This document shows, piece after piece, positions 47,436 to 58,586 of a stretch of 64,000 bases of DNA. Source of the stretch: Gari tellinella (lineage: Eukaryota > Mollusca > Bivalvia > Cardiida > Psammobiidae). Location: the NCBI GenBank assembly GCA_922989275.2, contig OV277871.1, positions 4,030,001-4,094,000 of the forward strand, read 5' to 3'. The translations under genes and the position numbers were made by a program. A model generated the notes under the pieces. It was not told the origin of the DNA. It worked only from the letters and a program-made list of their open reading frames with translations, and made no database searches. The first letter of the stretch is position 1; every line of letters starts with the position of its first letter.

Positions 47436-47655
47436 TTAACCCATTACCCCATAGCCTATTTCTCGTTTTGAAGACAGGTGACCACTTAAAGCAGGTTGAA
47501 AGTAAAGCAGAATGCGCCTTTAGGCGCATTCTGCTTTACTTTCAACCTGCTTTAAGCTACCATCTGTTAGAATATAGAAAATATTTCTTATGATGCATAT
47601 CCATGAAGAATACATCAGATGTGTAAAAAGACGAATTTATGGGGTAATGGGTTTA
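47436..47655. mobile_element. F2 MITE, reverse orientation
   Basis: TTAACCCATTACCCCATAGC to TTATGGGGTAATGGGTTTA, with a perfect-looking H2 hairpin (tip GCGCCTTTAGGCGC). Confidence 0.88.
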
Positions 47656-47673
47656 TAATAAAGGTCTTGTTAA

Positions 47674-47758
47674 TTAACCCTTTGCCCCATAGCATATGTT
47701 TCTAATTTTGAAGACGGGTAACCACTTAAAGCAGGTTGAAAGTAAAATAGAAGAGGTA
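47674..47758. mobile_element. F2 fragment
   Basis: TTAACCCTTTGCCCCATAGC and the left arm of H2, then truncated. Confidence 0.7.
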
Positions 47759-47849
47759 TATATTTCCTTGTTTGTCATTAAGGGTTTAATATTCTGTATC
47801 TTTGATATTAGTTTTATTAACTTTCAACACTGAGTAACTCTTAAGGGTT

Positions 47850-48070
47850 ATTAAGTTCCCTTGTGGATTTATTTAAATTGCAAAAACATGAACTAGTCTA
47901 CTTGGAATTCTGGGTAGTTTATTTAATAAATACTGCTTTAAATTAGCAAACAGTGTAGACCCTGATCAGAGAGTTCCTTGTCCTATAGGAGCCCTCTGAT
48001 CTGGGTCTACACTGTTTACAAAATGTAATGAGTTTATTTTAAACAGGTCCATGGTGTTGAAAGAGTTAAG
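47850..48070. mobile_element. F3-related MITE with H1 hairpin
   Basis: The hairpin at 47945-48015 (GCAAACAGTGTAGACCCTGA and mirror) is flanked by CTAGTCTACTTGGAATTCTG, the inverse of the flank at 26845-26880. Confidence 0.7.
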
Positions 48071-48282
48071 ACGGTGTGTGAAATATGTTTTATGTGAATG
48101 CCACTTAAAACTTTTCATTGCCACTTCAAATAATGAAAAATTGCCATTTAGATAATAGATCCTTAGGGGTCATAATGACTTTTTCAATTTGTTCAAATGT
48201 TGGTAGAATTATTGCCAAAGTGCAACTCTCTATACTGGTGCAGATGCAGACTTTAATCAAGTGGTTTTTAGGACGAGGTGTT

Positions 48283-48486
48283 TTAACCCATTACCCTATA
48301 AATTTACCTTTTTACACCTTCAATTTATTCCTCCTCTGAAGAAGATAGTTCCACTTTATACTGTCATGAATATTCACCATAAGAGAAATGTTCTATGCCC
48401 TAGCAGATGGAAGCTTAAAGCAGGCTGAAATGAAAAGCAGAATGCCCCTGAAAGCGCATTCTGCTTTACTTTCAACCTGCCTTAAC
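48283..48486. mobile_element. F2 MITE, first of a fused pair
   Basis: TTAACCCATTACCCTATAAA start, H2 hairpin, then ends in a TTAA (48483-48486) that is also the start of the next F2. Confidence 0.8.
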
Positions 48487-48755
48487 CCATAACACCATAA
48501 ATACGCCTTTTTACGACTTTAATTTATTTCTCTGCTAAAGAAAATAGTTCTGTTTTATATCATCATGAAAATATTCCTTATGAAACATTTTCTATATCCT
48601 AGCAGATGGTAGCTTAAAGCAGGCTGAAAGTAAAGCCGAATGCGCCGTAAGGCCCATTCAGCTTTACTTTCAACCTCAGGTTGAAAGTAAAGCTGAATTT
48701 TTAAGTGATTACCTGTTTTCAAAACTAGAAACAGGCTATGGGGGGAATGGGTTAA
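48483..48755. mobile_element. F2 MITE, second of a fused pair
   Basis: TTAACCCATAACACCATAAA to GGCTATGGGGGGAATGGGTTAA, about 273 bp, with an extra partial arm after the hairpin. Confidence 0.82.
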
Positions 48756-49312
48756 TTAAGTGGCCATCTGTCTTCAAAACGAAACAACCTATGGAGTAAA
48801 GGGCTTATCAGTTTAAATAGGATAATTAAGCACTTTTTGCTTAAGGAGGAATGGGTATATTTGAGTTTGGGCTGGAAGCTAGTTATTTTGTAAAATAAAT
48901 GGTGTATCACAGTTATATATGAAGTGTTGTTTGGAGAGGACTCACACAGACTTTGCCTGTTGTCCAATCCTTATCTCTGAATAAAATATTGTTTTAAATT
49001 AAATTAATCAGAAGTGTTGTTAACTCTGCAAAAATATTGAAAGTGGCACACATAAAAAAATATGATGATTAAAAATGATGATGATTTTCTTTCTTCATGT
49101 CAAAATTACAAATTGTGTTGAGTAACCATATAGTCAATATCTCTTGACTCCAACATAGAGCAGAATAATACAGCATAAAAGTAAAGCAGAAAGCTCTGTA
49201 TTTTTATTCTGCATTAATCAGGCACATCAGTATAGAGATCTGTTTTGTTTATTGATAATAGTAATGTATTTTTTGGTGCTATATAGTTTAATTATCATTT
49301 AATTTTTTGTCA
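48756..49312. other. No gene seen; weak TAATGCAG-type hairpin
   Basis: 48756-48810 is another F2 right-end fragment (AACCTATGGAGTAAAGGGCT). 49160-49215 is a loose AAAGTAAAGCAGAAAGCTC hairpin. Confidence 0.45.
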
Positions 49313-49496
49313 CTGGGCTTGAGATAAAGGAAGTATTAAAAAATTTGAAAATAAAATTGTTATGTCTACATTAAACCCAATGGTGTCACTTCTCATTAGA
49401 ATCATCTCGAAGAGATGATTCTAATGAGTAATCACACCATTGAGTTTGGTGCAGACATAAAAGAGAAACCATTGGAAACTTTTGATTTAGTCCCTC
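49313..49496. mobile_element. F6 MITE, diverged
   Basis: CTGGGCTTGAGATAAAGG start with the internal palindrome ATTAGAATCATCTCGAAGAG and its mirror. The right terminus is lost where F2 begins. Confidence 0.72.
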
Positions 49497-49739
49497 TTAA
49501 CCTGCTACCCCCAAAAAATGCCTTTTTACACCTTTAATTTATTCATTCTCTGAAGAATATAGTTCCAATTTATACAATCAAGAATATGCACCAAACGAAA
49601 TAGTTTCTATATTCTGGCAGATGGTAGCTTAAAGTAGGCTTAAAGTAAAGCAGAATGTGCCTTAAGGCTTTACTTTCAACCTGCTTTAAGTGGCCACCTA
49701 TCTTAAAATCTAGAAATTGGCTATGGGGTAATGGGTTAA
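49497..49739. mobile_element. F2 MITE
   Basis: TTAACCTGCTACCCCCAAAA to GCTATGGGGTAATGGGTTAA, about 243 bp. The H2 tip is deleted. Confidence 0.82.
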
Positions 49740-49788
49740 ATTCTTAAATTGAGACATGCTCTGTTTAATATAAATAGAGAATCACTAT

Positions 49789-50030
49789 TTAACCCATTAC
49801 CTGATAGCCTTTTTCTAGTTTTGAAAATAGGTGACTAATTAAAGCAGGCTAAAAGTAAAGCAGAATGCGCCTTAAGGCGCATTCTGCTTTACTTTTAGCA
49901 TGCTTTAAGTCATCATGTAGCAAATATTCCCTATAACATATATTCATGACTGATTAAATTGGAACTATTTTCTTCAGCGGATGAATAAATCATATTCGCT
50001 AAAAGGCGCTTCTATAGGGGAAAGGGTTAA
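49789..50030. mobile_element. F2 MITE, reverse orientation
   Basis: TTAACCCATTACCTGATAGC to TCTATAGGGGAAAGGGTTAA, about 242 bp, with H2 hairpin (tip GCGCCTTAAGGCGC). Confidence 0.88.
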
Positions 50031-50255
50031 AGGAAATTAGGGTGAAAACGCCCTTTTTTCTTTCGCAACACAGATTTTACTTCTCTGTCTGGTAGGAAAT
50101 TCATCTTTTAACAAAAATAAATAAAACCCCCAAAACATGATTAATAGGTTTGCTGTGTAACAGACCAAAATTGATGTGAGAAGAAATAGACATTCTTAAA
50201 CCTCTGCTGGAATGAGAGAACCCTTTGGTGTTTGAAGTCACAGTCATTCTTAAAC

Positions 50256-50589
50256 ATGGAGAATTACAAAAAACCAAACTTCAAAAGTCCCAGCACAGAA
50301 TTTACAGATGAGTTTGTGGATATTGTGAATGAGATCAATGATTTCATATCTGTGTTAGAAGTCCGACAGAAGGAGCTTGCTTCAGGCACTCCCCAGTCCG
50401 AGCCCCAGGGCTCAAGGCGTGACAGTCTAGATCGTCTGTCCGCGCTTGAAGGCTACAAAACAGACTCTGGGGCAGACTGTTTGAGTGACTCTAGGACTGA
50501 TTCGAGTCTTGGAGCAGAATCTTGCTCTAAATCTGATGTAAGGAGTGATTCAGCGAGCGATTCACGGGCAAGCTCAATTTCAGACCTAG
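50256..50589 (+). CDS. First coding exon of unrecognised Ser/Asp-rich protein
   Basis: The ATG at 50256 (AAACATGGAG, good context) opens 111 codons that end at a consensus donor, CCTAG|GTGAGT (50590), in phase 1. A 5' extension of the frame to 50232 has no ATG, so this start is preferred. The protein begins MENYKKPNFKSP, then has an acidic amphipathic stretch (FTDEFVDIVNEINDFISVLE) that could form a helix. A basic-serine motif, GSRRDSLDRLSALE, follows, and it ends in repeated Ser-Asp pairs (SDSRTDSSLG, SDVRSDSASDSRASS). This suggests an intracellular, phosphorylatable, largely disordered N-terminus. No later exon was found; the intron probably spans the rest of the window. I do not recognise the family. 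Confidence 0.6.
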
Positions 50590-50702
50590 GTGAGTGTTGG
50601 ATAAGCCAAATGGGATGTAGCTGAGTTAGAGTCAAATTAATGTGTTGGTAACAACGAAGTATTGTATTCACTAATGAGTAGTAGACTATTTCTGTCTATT
50701 TA

Positions 50703-50932
50703 TTAACTCTTTGAACCCTAGTCACGCATATATGCATGCGTCATTTGCAAAACAGCGTACCTGTGAGGAGTACACTTGTCATATGCAAACAATGTAGAAC
50801 CTGATCAGGGTCTACACTGTTTGTCATTTTGACATATATTGTAAAAATCAACCCTAAAAAAGTAAAAAAATGGACTAGACTAAATTGAAAACTAGAATTG
50901 TCCATTTAAGGTTTCAGGGAGTAAAGGGTTAA
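50703..50932. mobile_element. F3 MITE, full length
   Basis: TTAACTCTTTGAACCCTAGT to TTCAGGGAGTAAAGGGTTAA, about 230 bp, with a short H1 hairpin (GTAGAACCTGATCAGGGTCTAC). Confidence 0.87.
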
Positions 50933-51487
50933 ACCCATTGCATGCTAAATTTTTCACATTGGGCTATAATTATACCACTAGAAGTGTAACCAGTTTATAT
51001 GTTGATTTTAAAAACTGCTTTTAGACTGTATAAATAATTAATATATTAGTTATACAAATTAACAGAGCAGACCTGGATCAGAGGGCCCTCTGATCAGGGT
51101 GTACACTGTTTGCAATTAAAGGATTAATGCGATTATACATACACTGGTTTTCGACCACTGTAAGGGTAAAACTCTTTTCATGCTATAACAGCATCAGCTT
51201 AAAAAATATGACCTGCATGATGATGTTCTGTTTGACAAATTTAACGTTATATCATTTTAGTTGAAGTAACATTTTTTTTAAGTGTTGAACAGTTTGGATT
51301 CTGATCAGTTTCTCAATGTCAGATATGAATGTCAGCTGTTTGTTAATGGGAGAAGGGTTATTTGTGGGCAGTATAAGGGGTAAATAAGCTCATAGCTGTG
51401 TGATGAGTTATGAAATGATAAGAGGAGTGAGCAAAGTATTTCAATGGGTAAAAACAAGATGCTTATATTGACCTAGATTTGTATGTC
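50933..51487. other. No gene seen; H1 hairpin at 51064-51107
   Basis: GAGCAGACCTGGATCAGAGG with its mirror GCCCTCTGATCAGGGTGTAC to TTTGC. A second half-H1 lies at 51290-51340 (GAACAGTTTGGATTCTGATC). The rest is unrecognised. Confidence 0.5.
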
Positions 51488-51744
51488 TTAACCCATTACC
51501 CCATAAATATAATGCCTTTTTACGTCTATAATTTATTCATCTACTGAAGAAGTCAGTTCCAATTTATACAGCAATGGATATGTATCGTATGAAATATTTT
51601 CTATATTCTAGCAGATTCTAGCTTAAAGCAGGCTGAAAGTAAAGCATAATGTGCCTTAAGGCACATTCTACTTTACTTTCAACCTGCTTTAAGTGGTCAT
51701 CAATCTTCAAAACCAGAAGCAGGCTATTCAGGGTAATGGGTTAA
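51488..51744. mobile_element. F2 MITE, full length
   Basis: TTAACCCATTACCCCATAAA to GGCTATTCAGGGTAATGGGTTAA, about 257 bp, with H2 hairpin (tip GTGCCTTAAGGCAC). Confidence 0.88.
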
Positions 51745-52029
51745 ATATATCATCTACAATACGGTATAGTAAGTGTAGTAGCATGACAATGCTGCATGCT
51801 ACTAAATATTTTTGTGAACATTTCAATCGTTTATGTCAGTAAAGCATCAGAATTTGAAGATTAATAGTTTATAGACAATCTAGAGCAAGAGAACAACCGT
51901 CATTGTTGTATTTGAAGTGGAAGGTCACAGGTTCAATAACCAGTAAGAGACATACCAAAGACTTTAACCCCTATTTATGCTGAGTTTTTCATATAAACTT
52001 AAAAATCCTCCAGTTTATACTTATTATTA
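51745..52029. other. No gene seen; possible SINE piece near 51900
   Basis: GGAAGGTCACAGGTTCAATAACC followed by AAGAGACATACCAAAGACTT looks like a decayed tRNA-derived SINE. Confidence 0.3.
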
Positions 52030-52665
52030 TACCCCCACAAACAAAGTTTGAGGAGGGTATACTGGAATCAGCCTGTTGGGCGGTCTTCAAAAGCTTGTGC
52101 AGTGAACTCCTCCTTCAGTTTCAATCAAACTCACCTGATAGTTGTTAATCAGGAGTCTCTTTGACCTTGACCATGACCTCTGACCTTGATAATTGAAAAA
52201 CCTTCCCAGGAGCATAACACCAATATCATGTTATATACGATTACTAAACCTAGTGTGTTCATACATCTTGAGATGGAGGTGTGTCGCATATCACTTTATG
52301 GTCACTTTGACTTTGACCTGTGACCTTGACTTTTAACAGACCTCAAGTGATGATAAAAAATCATTGTCTGGAGGATAACTCTTGTATCATAATAATCATC
52401 TACGATTACCAAACCATGTGTATGCATACATCTTGAGATGGAAGAGTGTCACATACCACTTTCAGGTCACTTTGACCTTGTCTCGGCAGATATCTCCTAT
52501 ACTATGCCATCTAGGATAACCAAACTTAGGATTGCCGAGTGTCACTTTCCACTTTCATGTCACCTCCACCTGAACCACTGACCGTGATTATTGAAAAACA
52601 TTGTCCAGAACATGTGACAGGGAGCTTTAGTAGGGGTATGCATCACCAGTGATAGTTCTAGTTTT
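52030..52665. repeat. Diverged repeat with ACCTTGACC blocks
   Basis: Starts ATACCCCCACAAACAAAGTT and ends near GTAGGGGTATGCATCACCAG. It carries repeated CTTTGACCTTGACC and CATACATCTTGAGATGGA.G motifs about 140-150 bp apart. Same broad class as the GGTCAAGGTCA arrays. Confidence 0.65.
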
Positions 52666-52687
52666 AAAAAAATCAAAGCATAAACAA

Positions 52688-52722
52688 ACATGAGCCCTCT
52701 GATCAGGGCCTGTACTGTTTGC
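52688..52722. repeat. Half H1 hairpin
   Basis: GAGCCCTCTGATCAGGGCCT to ACTGTTTGC; the left arm is missing. Confidence 0.6.
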
Positions 52723-52834
52723 AATACATATACTGATATTCAGTATAGAAACAGTTAAAAACCATAAAAGTATATATCTTTTGTGCTGGGTTGCTGGCTA
52801 AAATGGTGTTGGGGCTGCACCAAGGACAGGCATG

Positions 52835-52901
52835 GTTCATCTGGTGTGAGGTTTAACCCATGGCCTATGGGGTAATGGGTTAAACCTCACACCAGATGAA
52901 C
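52835..52901. repeat. Palindrome built from F2 ends
   Basis: GTTCATCTGGTGTGAGGTTT is mirrored exactly at the right, and the inner parts are F2 termini (TTAACCCAT and ATGGGTTAA) facing each other around GGCCTATGGGGTA. Confidence 0.8.
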
Positions 52902-53565
52902 TAGACTAGTTTAGAAGACATTTCATCACTTAAAGCAGGTTTTTATCTACAATGAAGGAATAAATAAAAATTGGGTAATGTATAAGGTAACAGGGTTAGG
53001 GTTAAATAGGTATATGTAAAAGAACAAGATGTCCCAAAGAGGGTTCTTCTGTATCGGAAGGGATCAGGGTGTCTCTATAATTATGACCTCAGTGTGAAAG
53101 GGATGTTAAAGCATAACAACCAAGCAGCTACACAGTTTGTTGACAATGGTGTGATTATATCTGTGCCATGTGTTTGTGCATGTGTAAATGTCAGATTATG
53201 TTAATAGTTCTGCCCAAGCCTTTCCCTGCCCTCATTGTAATGTTGGCATAATGTTATTGGTTCCAATTGTCTTTAGCTTTAGGATGCTGAATGTTCAAAT
53301 GGACTCAGCCATTTACTGATTCAAGACAGGTTTACATGGCCTCAACAGGGGTTTGTCTGTTAAAAGTATGAAAACCTATGTAGACATTGATCTGACAGAT
53401 TCCTTCAAGAGTCCTCTGGACTGGACCTATTTAATGTGATAACTCAAACATTCCGAGTTGCCAAGACGAATCTAACATATTCATAAATTGCAATATTTTG
53501 ACCTTCTGAAACTGTTCTAGTCTTCTTTATAATTATGAATAAAATCAGGATCTAAGCATGAAAAA
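52902..53565. other. No gene seen; possible SINE piece at 53030-53130
   Basis: 52910-52985 has F2 fragments. 53030-53130 contains GGATCAGGGTGTCTCTATAA and GTGTGAAAGGGATGTTAAAG, like the body of a SINE. The rest is unrecognised. Confidence 0.35.
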
Positions 53566-53632
53566 CAGTTTGAATACAGATCAGGCCCCACTAAATATGG
53601 GACAGGGGCCTGATCTGGATCCAAACTTTGCA
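53566..53632. repeat. H1 hairpin, F5 variant
   Basis: AAACAGTTTGAATACAGATC and mirror (GATCTGGATCCAAACTTTGC), with GGCCCC..GGGGCC at the tip. Confidence 0.7.
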
Positions 53633-53904
53633 TACTGGTATAATAATTGTTAGTCAAATCTGCTGGAGAATTTATGCACATGACAAGTTTTACGAACCTG
53701 ATAAAGGTTAACGCCTATAATCTGCTATAGCTAATTAGGAACATGTCATGGTAATGGACTATGTTTTCCATATGGTGTTTTGAACCAAGCAGCACTGTCA
53801 AATATCACACCAATGCTAAACCGGAAAATGTCGGGGAAAAAAGCTTCTATAGCTAATGTTACCCATTGTAAATCTGACTTTAATTAAAGCTTCTTGTATC
53901 TTGT
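53633..53904. other. No feature recognised
   Basis: Unique-looking sequence with no open frame of note. Confidence 0.35.
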
Positions 53905-54176
53905 ATCCCCTTTACCCCATTAGAATGTTTGTTTGTTTTGAAAACAGGTGACCATGCCACTTAAAGCAGGTTGAAAGAAAAGCAGAATGTGCCTTAAGGC
54001 ATATTCTGCTTTACTTTCAGCCTGTTTTAATCTACCATCTGCAAGGATATAAGAATATATTTCTTATGTTAAGTTTTCATATACAATGTATTACTGCATA
54101 AAATGGAACTATTTCTGTCAGTGGGGGAATTAGTTAACTGTGTAAAAAGGGGTATCTTCCAGGAGTAAAGGGTTAA
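53905..54176. mobile_element. F2 MITE, reverse orientation
   Basis: CCCCTTTACCCCATTAGAAT to TTCCAGGAGTAAAGGGTTAA, with H2 hairpin. Confidence 0.8.
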
Positions 54177-54433
54177 CAATCAGTCAATGAAGTTACATGA
54201 ACGTTTAACGCTTTCGCTTTCGCACATAGAAACACCTTAAATTCTGGCGCCTTTACTCATTGCACAAAAAATGTCTTTAATGCTTCTAAAAGGTCTTGAT
54301 AAAGAGCTCAGTCGTAGAAAACCTTTCTTGCATTTGTTGATGGAATTATCTTCAAGCTGGTTGAAAGTAAAGCAGAAAGCTCCTAAGGAAGCTTTATGCT
54401 TAACTATCAGCCTGATTTAAGTAACCATCTATC
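54177..54433. other. No gene seen; H2-like hairpin near 54355-54425
   Basis: GCTGGTTGAAAGTAAAGCAG with a loose mirror (GCTTAACTATCAGCCTGATT). Confidence 0.5.
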
Positions 54434-54685
54434 TTAATGTATTACTCCATAGCCTGTTTCTAGTATTGAAGAGAGGTGACCACTTAAAGCAGGTTGAAAG
54501 TATAGCATAATGTGCCTAAAGGCATATTCTGCTTTACTTTCAGCCAGCTTTAAGCTACCATCTACTAGAATATAGAAAATATTTATTATTGCACATATTC
54601 ATGACTGTATAAAGTGGGAGTAATTTCTTCAATGGAGGAAAACATAAAAAGTGTAAAAATGCATATTTATGGGGTAATGGGTTAA
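54434..54685. mobile_element. F2 MITE, reverse orientation
   Basis: TTAATGTATTACTCCATAGC to TTATGGGGTAATGGGTTAA, about 252 bp, with H2 hairpin. Confidence 0.87.
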
Positions 54686-55054
54686 ATATTAAAATCCAGC
54701 ATATTGAGGGAAAGGGTTGCAGACAGGTGGCTGTATTTTATAGAATGAAAGTAATGCAAAAGGTATATATAGCTACAAAATAAAAATCATTACTCTATTC
54801 CTAATAAAATTATGTCTGTTGAATACATGTACAGGACATGTTTTGGTGAATCATTCAGGTTAACTTTTCTGTACTCTAGAATTCTTGGAAGCTTTCATTC
54901 AAGCACAATTTCCAATGGTTTTGAATTGGGTGTCTGGTGAAATTTAAAATGTCTCGTTATCTGGCTTATTATTCCTAGAATTTGGTGTGGTTGTCAGTCA
55001 GTTTTGATTTACGGCTATTTTATCCAAGTTACTGAGGTTACAGTACTGATGTTT
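54686..55054. other. No feature recognised
   Basis: AT-rich, with no gene or named repeat seen. Confidence 0.4.
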
Positions 55055-55069
55055 CCCCCCCCCCCCCCC
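55055..55069. repeat. Poly-C tract (15 C)
   Basis: 15 consecutive C after GATGTTT. Confidence 0.9.
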
Positions 55070-55156
55070 AACCCTTTCTGAACCCATTTACGGTAAGCCT
55101 TAGTGGTTACTAAAGTTAACATAGGCAAACAGTGAAGAGTTGATTAAATAAGACAT

Positions 55157-55409
55157 TTAACCCTTACCCCATAGTCTGTTTCTAGTTTTGAAGATATGTG
55201 ACTACTTAAAACAGGTTGAAAGTAAAGCAGAATGTGCCTATAGGCACATTCTGCTTTACTTTCAGCCTGCTTTAAAGCTACCATCTGCTAGAATTGAGAA
55301 AATATTTCCTAAAATACAATTGTATAACTGTATAAATTGGAACTATTTTCTTCAGTAAAGAAATTAATTAAAGGGGTTAAAATGCGTATATATTGGGTAA
55401 TGGGTTTAA
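55157..55409. mobile_element. F2 MITE, reverse orientation
   Basis: TTAACCCTTACCCCATAGTC to TATTGGGTAATGGGTTTAA, about 253 bp, with H2 hairpin (tip GTGCCTATAGGCAC). Confidence 0.87.
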
Positions 55410-55424
55410 ATAAGGCAGATAAAG

Positions 55425-55650
55425 AATGCTTAAAGCGAAACTAAAGTAAAGCAGAAAGCTCCATTAAAAGCTTTCAGTTTCTGCTTTACTTTTGTAGTCA
55501 AACAATATAATGACAGGAAGCAACTTATTACAGATTTATCTTCTATTGAAGCTTTCTGCATTACATTTGTCATGCATTTAGCAACCATGAAATGCTTTGT
55601 TCTTTGAAATAAACAGCAACATGCATTACTTTTGTTCTGCATTTAACTCA
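55425..55650. repeat. H2-like hairpin and TAATGCAG remnants
   Basis: AAACTAAAGTAAAGCAGAAA with mirror TTTCTGCTTTACTTTTG at 55438-55497, then GCTTTCTGCATTACATTTGT fragments. Confidence 0.5.
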
Positions 55651-55805
55651 GGTACATGTATACCTGACTGTCTTTTGAGAGATTTCCATATTTCTTCTTT
55701 GAATGGCATATCTGTATAATCTCTTTGAAATGCAAAGAAATACATATTTTAATTGTCATCTGCATTAATGGTCATCTACTACTGTTATAAAGCAGGTTCA
55801 GAGTG

Positions 55806-55877
55806 TCAAACAGTTTAGATCCTAAGATACCAATTTTATGTTTCTTGGTGTCTCATCTGGATCCACACTGTTTGTAA
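55806..55877. repeat. H1 hairpin, diverged
   Basis: GTCAAACAGTTTAGATCCTA and mirror (CATCTGGATCCACACTGTTT). Confidence 0.6.
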
Positions 55878-56095
55878 AGAATGATATTCACACTATAAGC
55901 ATGCAAAGAGTTATACACATGTAACACCAGGGGGCATAGCTCGCTCATTAGTCATAAATTGATGGTTTCCTCACTTCTAAGTTACAATAATCTGTCTGAA
56001 AAATAGCCTATTTCACTTTCGTTGTCTTTTGGACATCTACTTTCTATGAAACTGGTTGTCTAAAGCAAAAAACAAATAAAAATAGCTGGATTCAT

Positions 56096-56232
56096 CAGGG
56101 CTCTGGTCAGATAAGGGGAGTATTTCAAAAACTAAAATCTTTATTTCTGCATTAAACCCTATGGTGTCACTACTCATTAGAATCGTCTCTTCGAGACGAT
56201 TCTAATGAGTAGTAACACCATAGGATTTGGAA
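56096..56232. mobile_element. F6 MITE, right end truncated
   Basis: CAGGGCTCTGGTCAGATAAG start and a complete internal palindrome (ATTCTAATGAGTAGT arms). The right quarter is missing. Confidence 0.82.
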
Positions 56233-57323
56233 GTTTTCCTAATCATAAATAATGTAATCAACACCTTATCTAAAGCTTCTGCTTTACTTTTAACTGGCTT
56301 TTAGCCCCAAGAGCTTTCTACTTTACTTTGAGTTTGCTTTTAGGATGTTGGAAACATTTCATTTATTTCATTTTAATGATTGATTGCTATTCAAACAACT
56401 GTTACGGACTAAAAATGATTGTCTTTTAGTTACCTTTCAGTGGTGTTCGGACTTTATTATATAATGGAGACTGCAATATTGGAGCCCTGCATGGCTCTCT
56501 CATTAGTCATAAATGGATGTTTTCCTGAAGTTCTATCTGCCTGTATACTCCATAGAGATGGCTCGAATATCTATCTGGAAATGTCATAAGCTACATAAGG
56601 AGACTTCTATCTATTTGTACAGTCCTGAGGGATGTTTCAAATATCAAGCTTAACCTATTTACACCAAGGTATTTTCAAGGAAAGTTCCCATGTGTTTGTT
56701 TGAGAATCCTTAATTACTGCTAACCCTTCTCCTGCTAGCATTAGCTTATTGCTTGAGGCGTGTATTGAGGTGTTTTGAAAAGGAGCTGTCTGATTAGGGT
56801 CTACACTGTTTTCTTATAGGATTTATCTGGCATGACTGTCTCATGAGTCTGCACTGTATCCTGCATTGAAATGTTCTATATTCTTTTAGCCAATGTAATA
56901 GTGTATGGTAATAATTGGCATGACTACTGGCCTTGATCTACAGCATTTAATATGCACTAAGCAGGTTTTCTCATGGCATGACATAGTAAAGATGAATGCT
57001 TAAAATGCAAGACAAAAATCAGAAAGAGTTCTTTGCTTTAGTTCTATTCTGCATAAAGTTGCCTCTTGTACAAAAAATTGATAAATTGTCGTTTGAATGA
57101 CTGCTATGTATTATGATGTATTTTGAGATGCGGCAGGCTGAAGATAAAACGGAAACCGGAAGGTTTGAGATTCATCTTTAATTTCTGAATAATTAAAGCA
57201 GACACCTGTCCTAATTAAATACTTAAAAGTAGATTATATAAAAGAAAATAATATGCATACTCATCATAGATTAATTTGGCTGTACTTATTAAGATATGGT
57301 TTGAATGTAGCAGACACTTTAAC
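56233..57323. other. No gene seen
   Basis: GGAGCCCTGCATGGCTCTCT then CATTAGTCATAAA at about 56480 resembles 55930-55960, suggesting an old duplication. Loose TAATGCAG-type hairpin sequence lies at 57000-57060. Otherwise unrecognised. Confidence 0.4.
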
Positions 57324-57459
57324 TACAGTCAAATTTCGATATCTCGAACTCGCTTAAGTCAAACATATCTGTATCTAAAAGTTAAAATGTGGCTAAGCCA
57401 TATTTTAATTTTGAAATAAGGACATATTTGACTTTTGATCGAAATATTGAAATTCAACG

Positions 57460-58586
57460 CAGGGCTCCAGATAAGGGGAGTATTTCAAAACCTAAATTTT
57501 TCGCTCACCTGGCACGAAGTGCCAAGGTGAGCTTTTAGGATCGCTGGATGTCCGTCGTCCGTCGTCTGTCTGTCCGTCCATCCACAATTGGTTGTGAACA
57601 CTCTAGCGGCTACAAATTTCATCCGATCTTCATGAAACTTGATGACAATGTTTGTCTTGATAAAATCTAGGCCAAGTTCGAATGTGGGTCATGTCGGGTC
57701 AAAAACTAGGTCACTAGGTCAAATCATAGAAAAACCTTGTGAACACTCTAGAGGCTACAAATTTTATTGGATCTTAATGAAACGTGGTCAGAATGTTTGC
57801 CTCATTGATATCTAGGTCAAGTTCGAATGTGGGTCACGTCCGGTCAAAAACTAGGTCACTAGGTCAAATCATCGAAAAACCTTGTGAACACTCTAGAGGC
57901 TGCAAATCTCATTGGATTTTGATGAAACTTTATCAGAATGTTTGTTTCATTGATATCTAGGTCAAGTTTGAATATGGGTCATGTCCGGTCAAAAACTAGG
58001 TCACTAGGTCAAATCATAGAAAAACCTTGTGAACACTCTTGAGGCTACAAATCTCATTGGATCTTGATGAAACTTGGTCAGAATGTTTGTCTCATTGATA
58101 TCTAGGTCAAGTTCGAATGTGGGTCATGTCCGGTCAAAAACTAGGTCACTAGGTCAAATCATAGAAAAACCTTGTTAACACTCTAGAGGCTTCAAATCTC
58201 ATTGGATCTTGGTGAAATTTGGTCAGAATGTTTGTCGCATTGATATCTAGGTCAAGTTTGAATATTGGTCATGTCCGGTCAAAAACTAGGTTACTAGGTC
58301 AAATCATTGGAAAATCTTGTTTACACTCTAGAGGTTGATTGTGGGTATACATGTCCAGTCATAATCTAGGTCACTATAGGTCAAGTTTGCCAATGTGTAC
58401 CAGGTGAGCGATTTAGGGCCATAGTGGCCCTTGTTTATTTCTGCATTAAACCCTATGATGTCACTAATCATTCGAATCGTCTTTTCGAGACAATTCTAAT
58501 GAGCAGTGACAACAAAGGATTTGGAGCTGAAATGAGTGAGAAAATGCTGAATTTGTTCAGTTTACTCCCTCTCATCTGGAACCCTG
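57460..58586. mobile_element. F6 MITE, middle layer of the nest
   Basis: CAGGGCTCCAGATAAG at 57460 and CTCATCTGGAACCCTG at 58586. Flanks TTCAAC(G) and ATCAAC fit a diverged 6-bp duplication. It is interrupted by the array at 57501-58434. Confidence 0.85.
57501..58434 (+). repeat. GCTCACC-capped tandem array, innermost layer
   Basis: Begins GCTCACCTGGCACGAAGTGC then CAAGGTGAGC (a hairpin) and TCCGTCGTCCGTCGTCTGTC. It continues with about five units of roughly 135 bp (GTGAACACTCTAGAGGCTAC, ATGAAACTTGGTCAGAATGT, CAAAAACTAGGTCACTAGGT). It ends CAGGTGAGCG..GGGCCATAGTGGCCC. Relative of 19505-20262. Confidence 0.87.
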
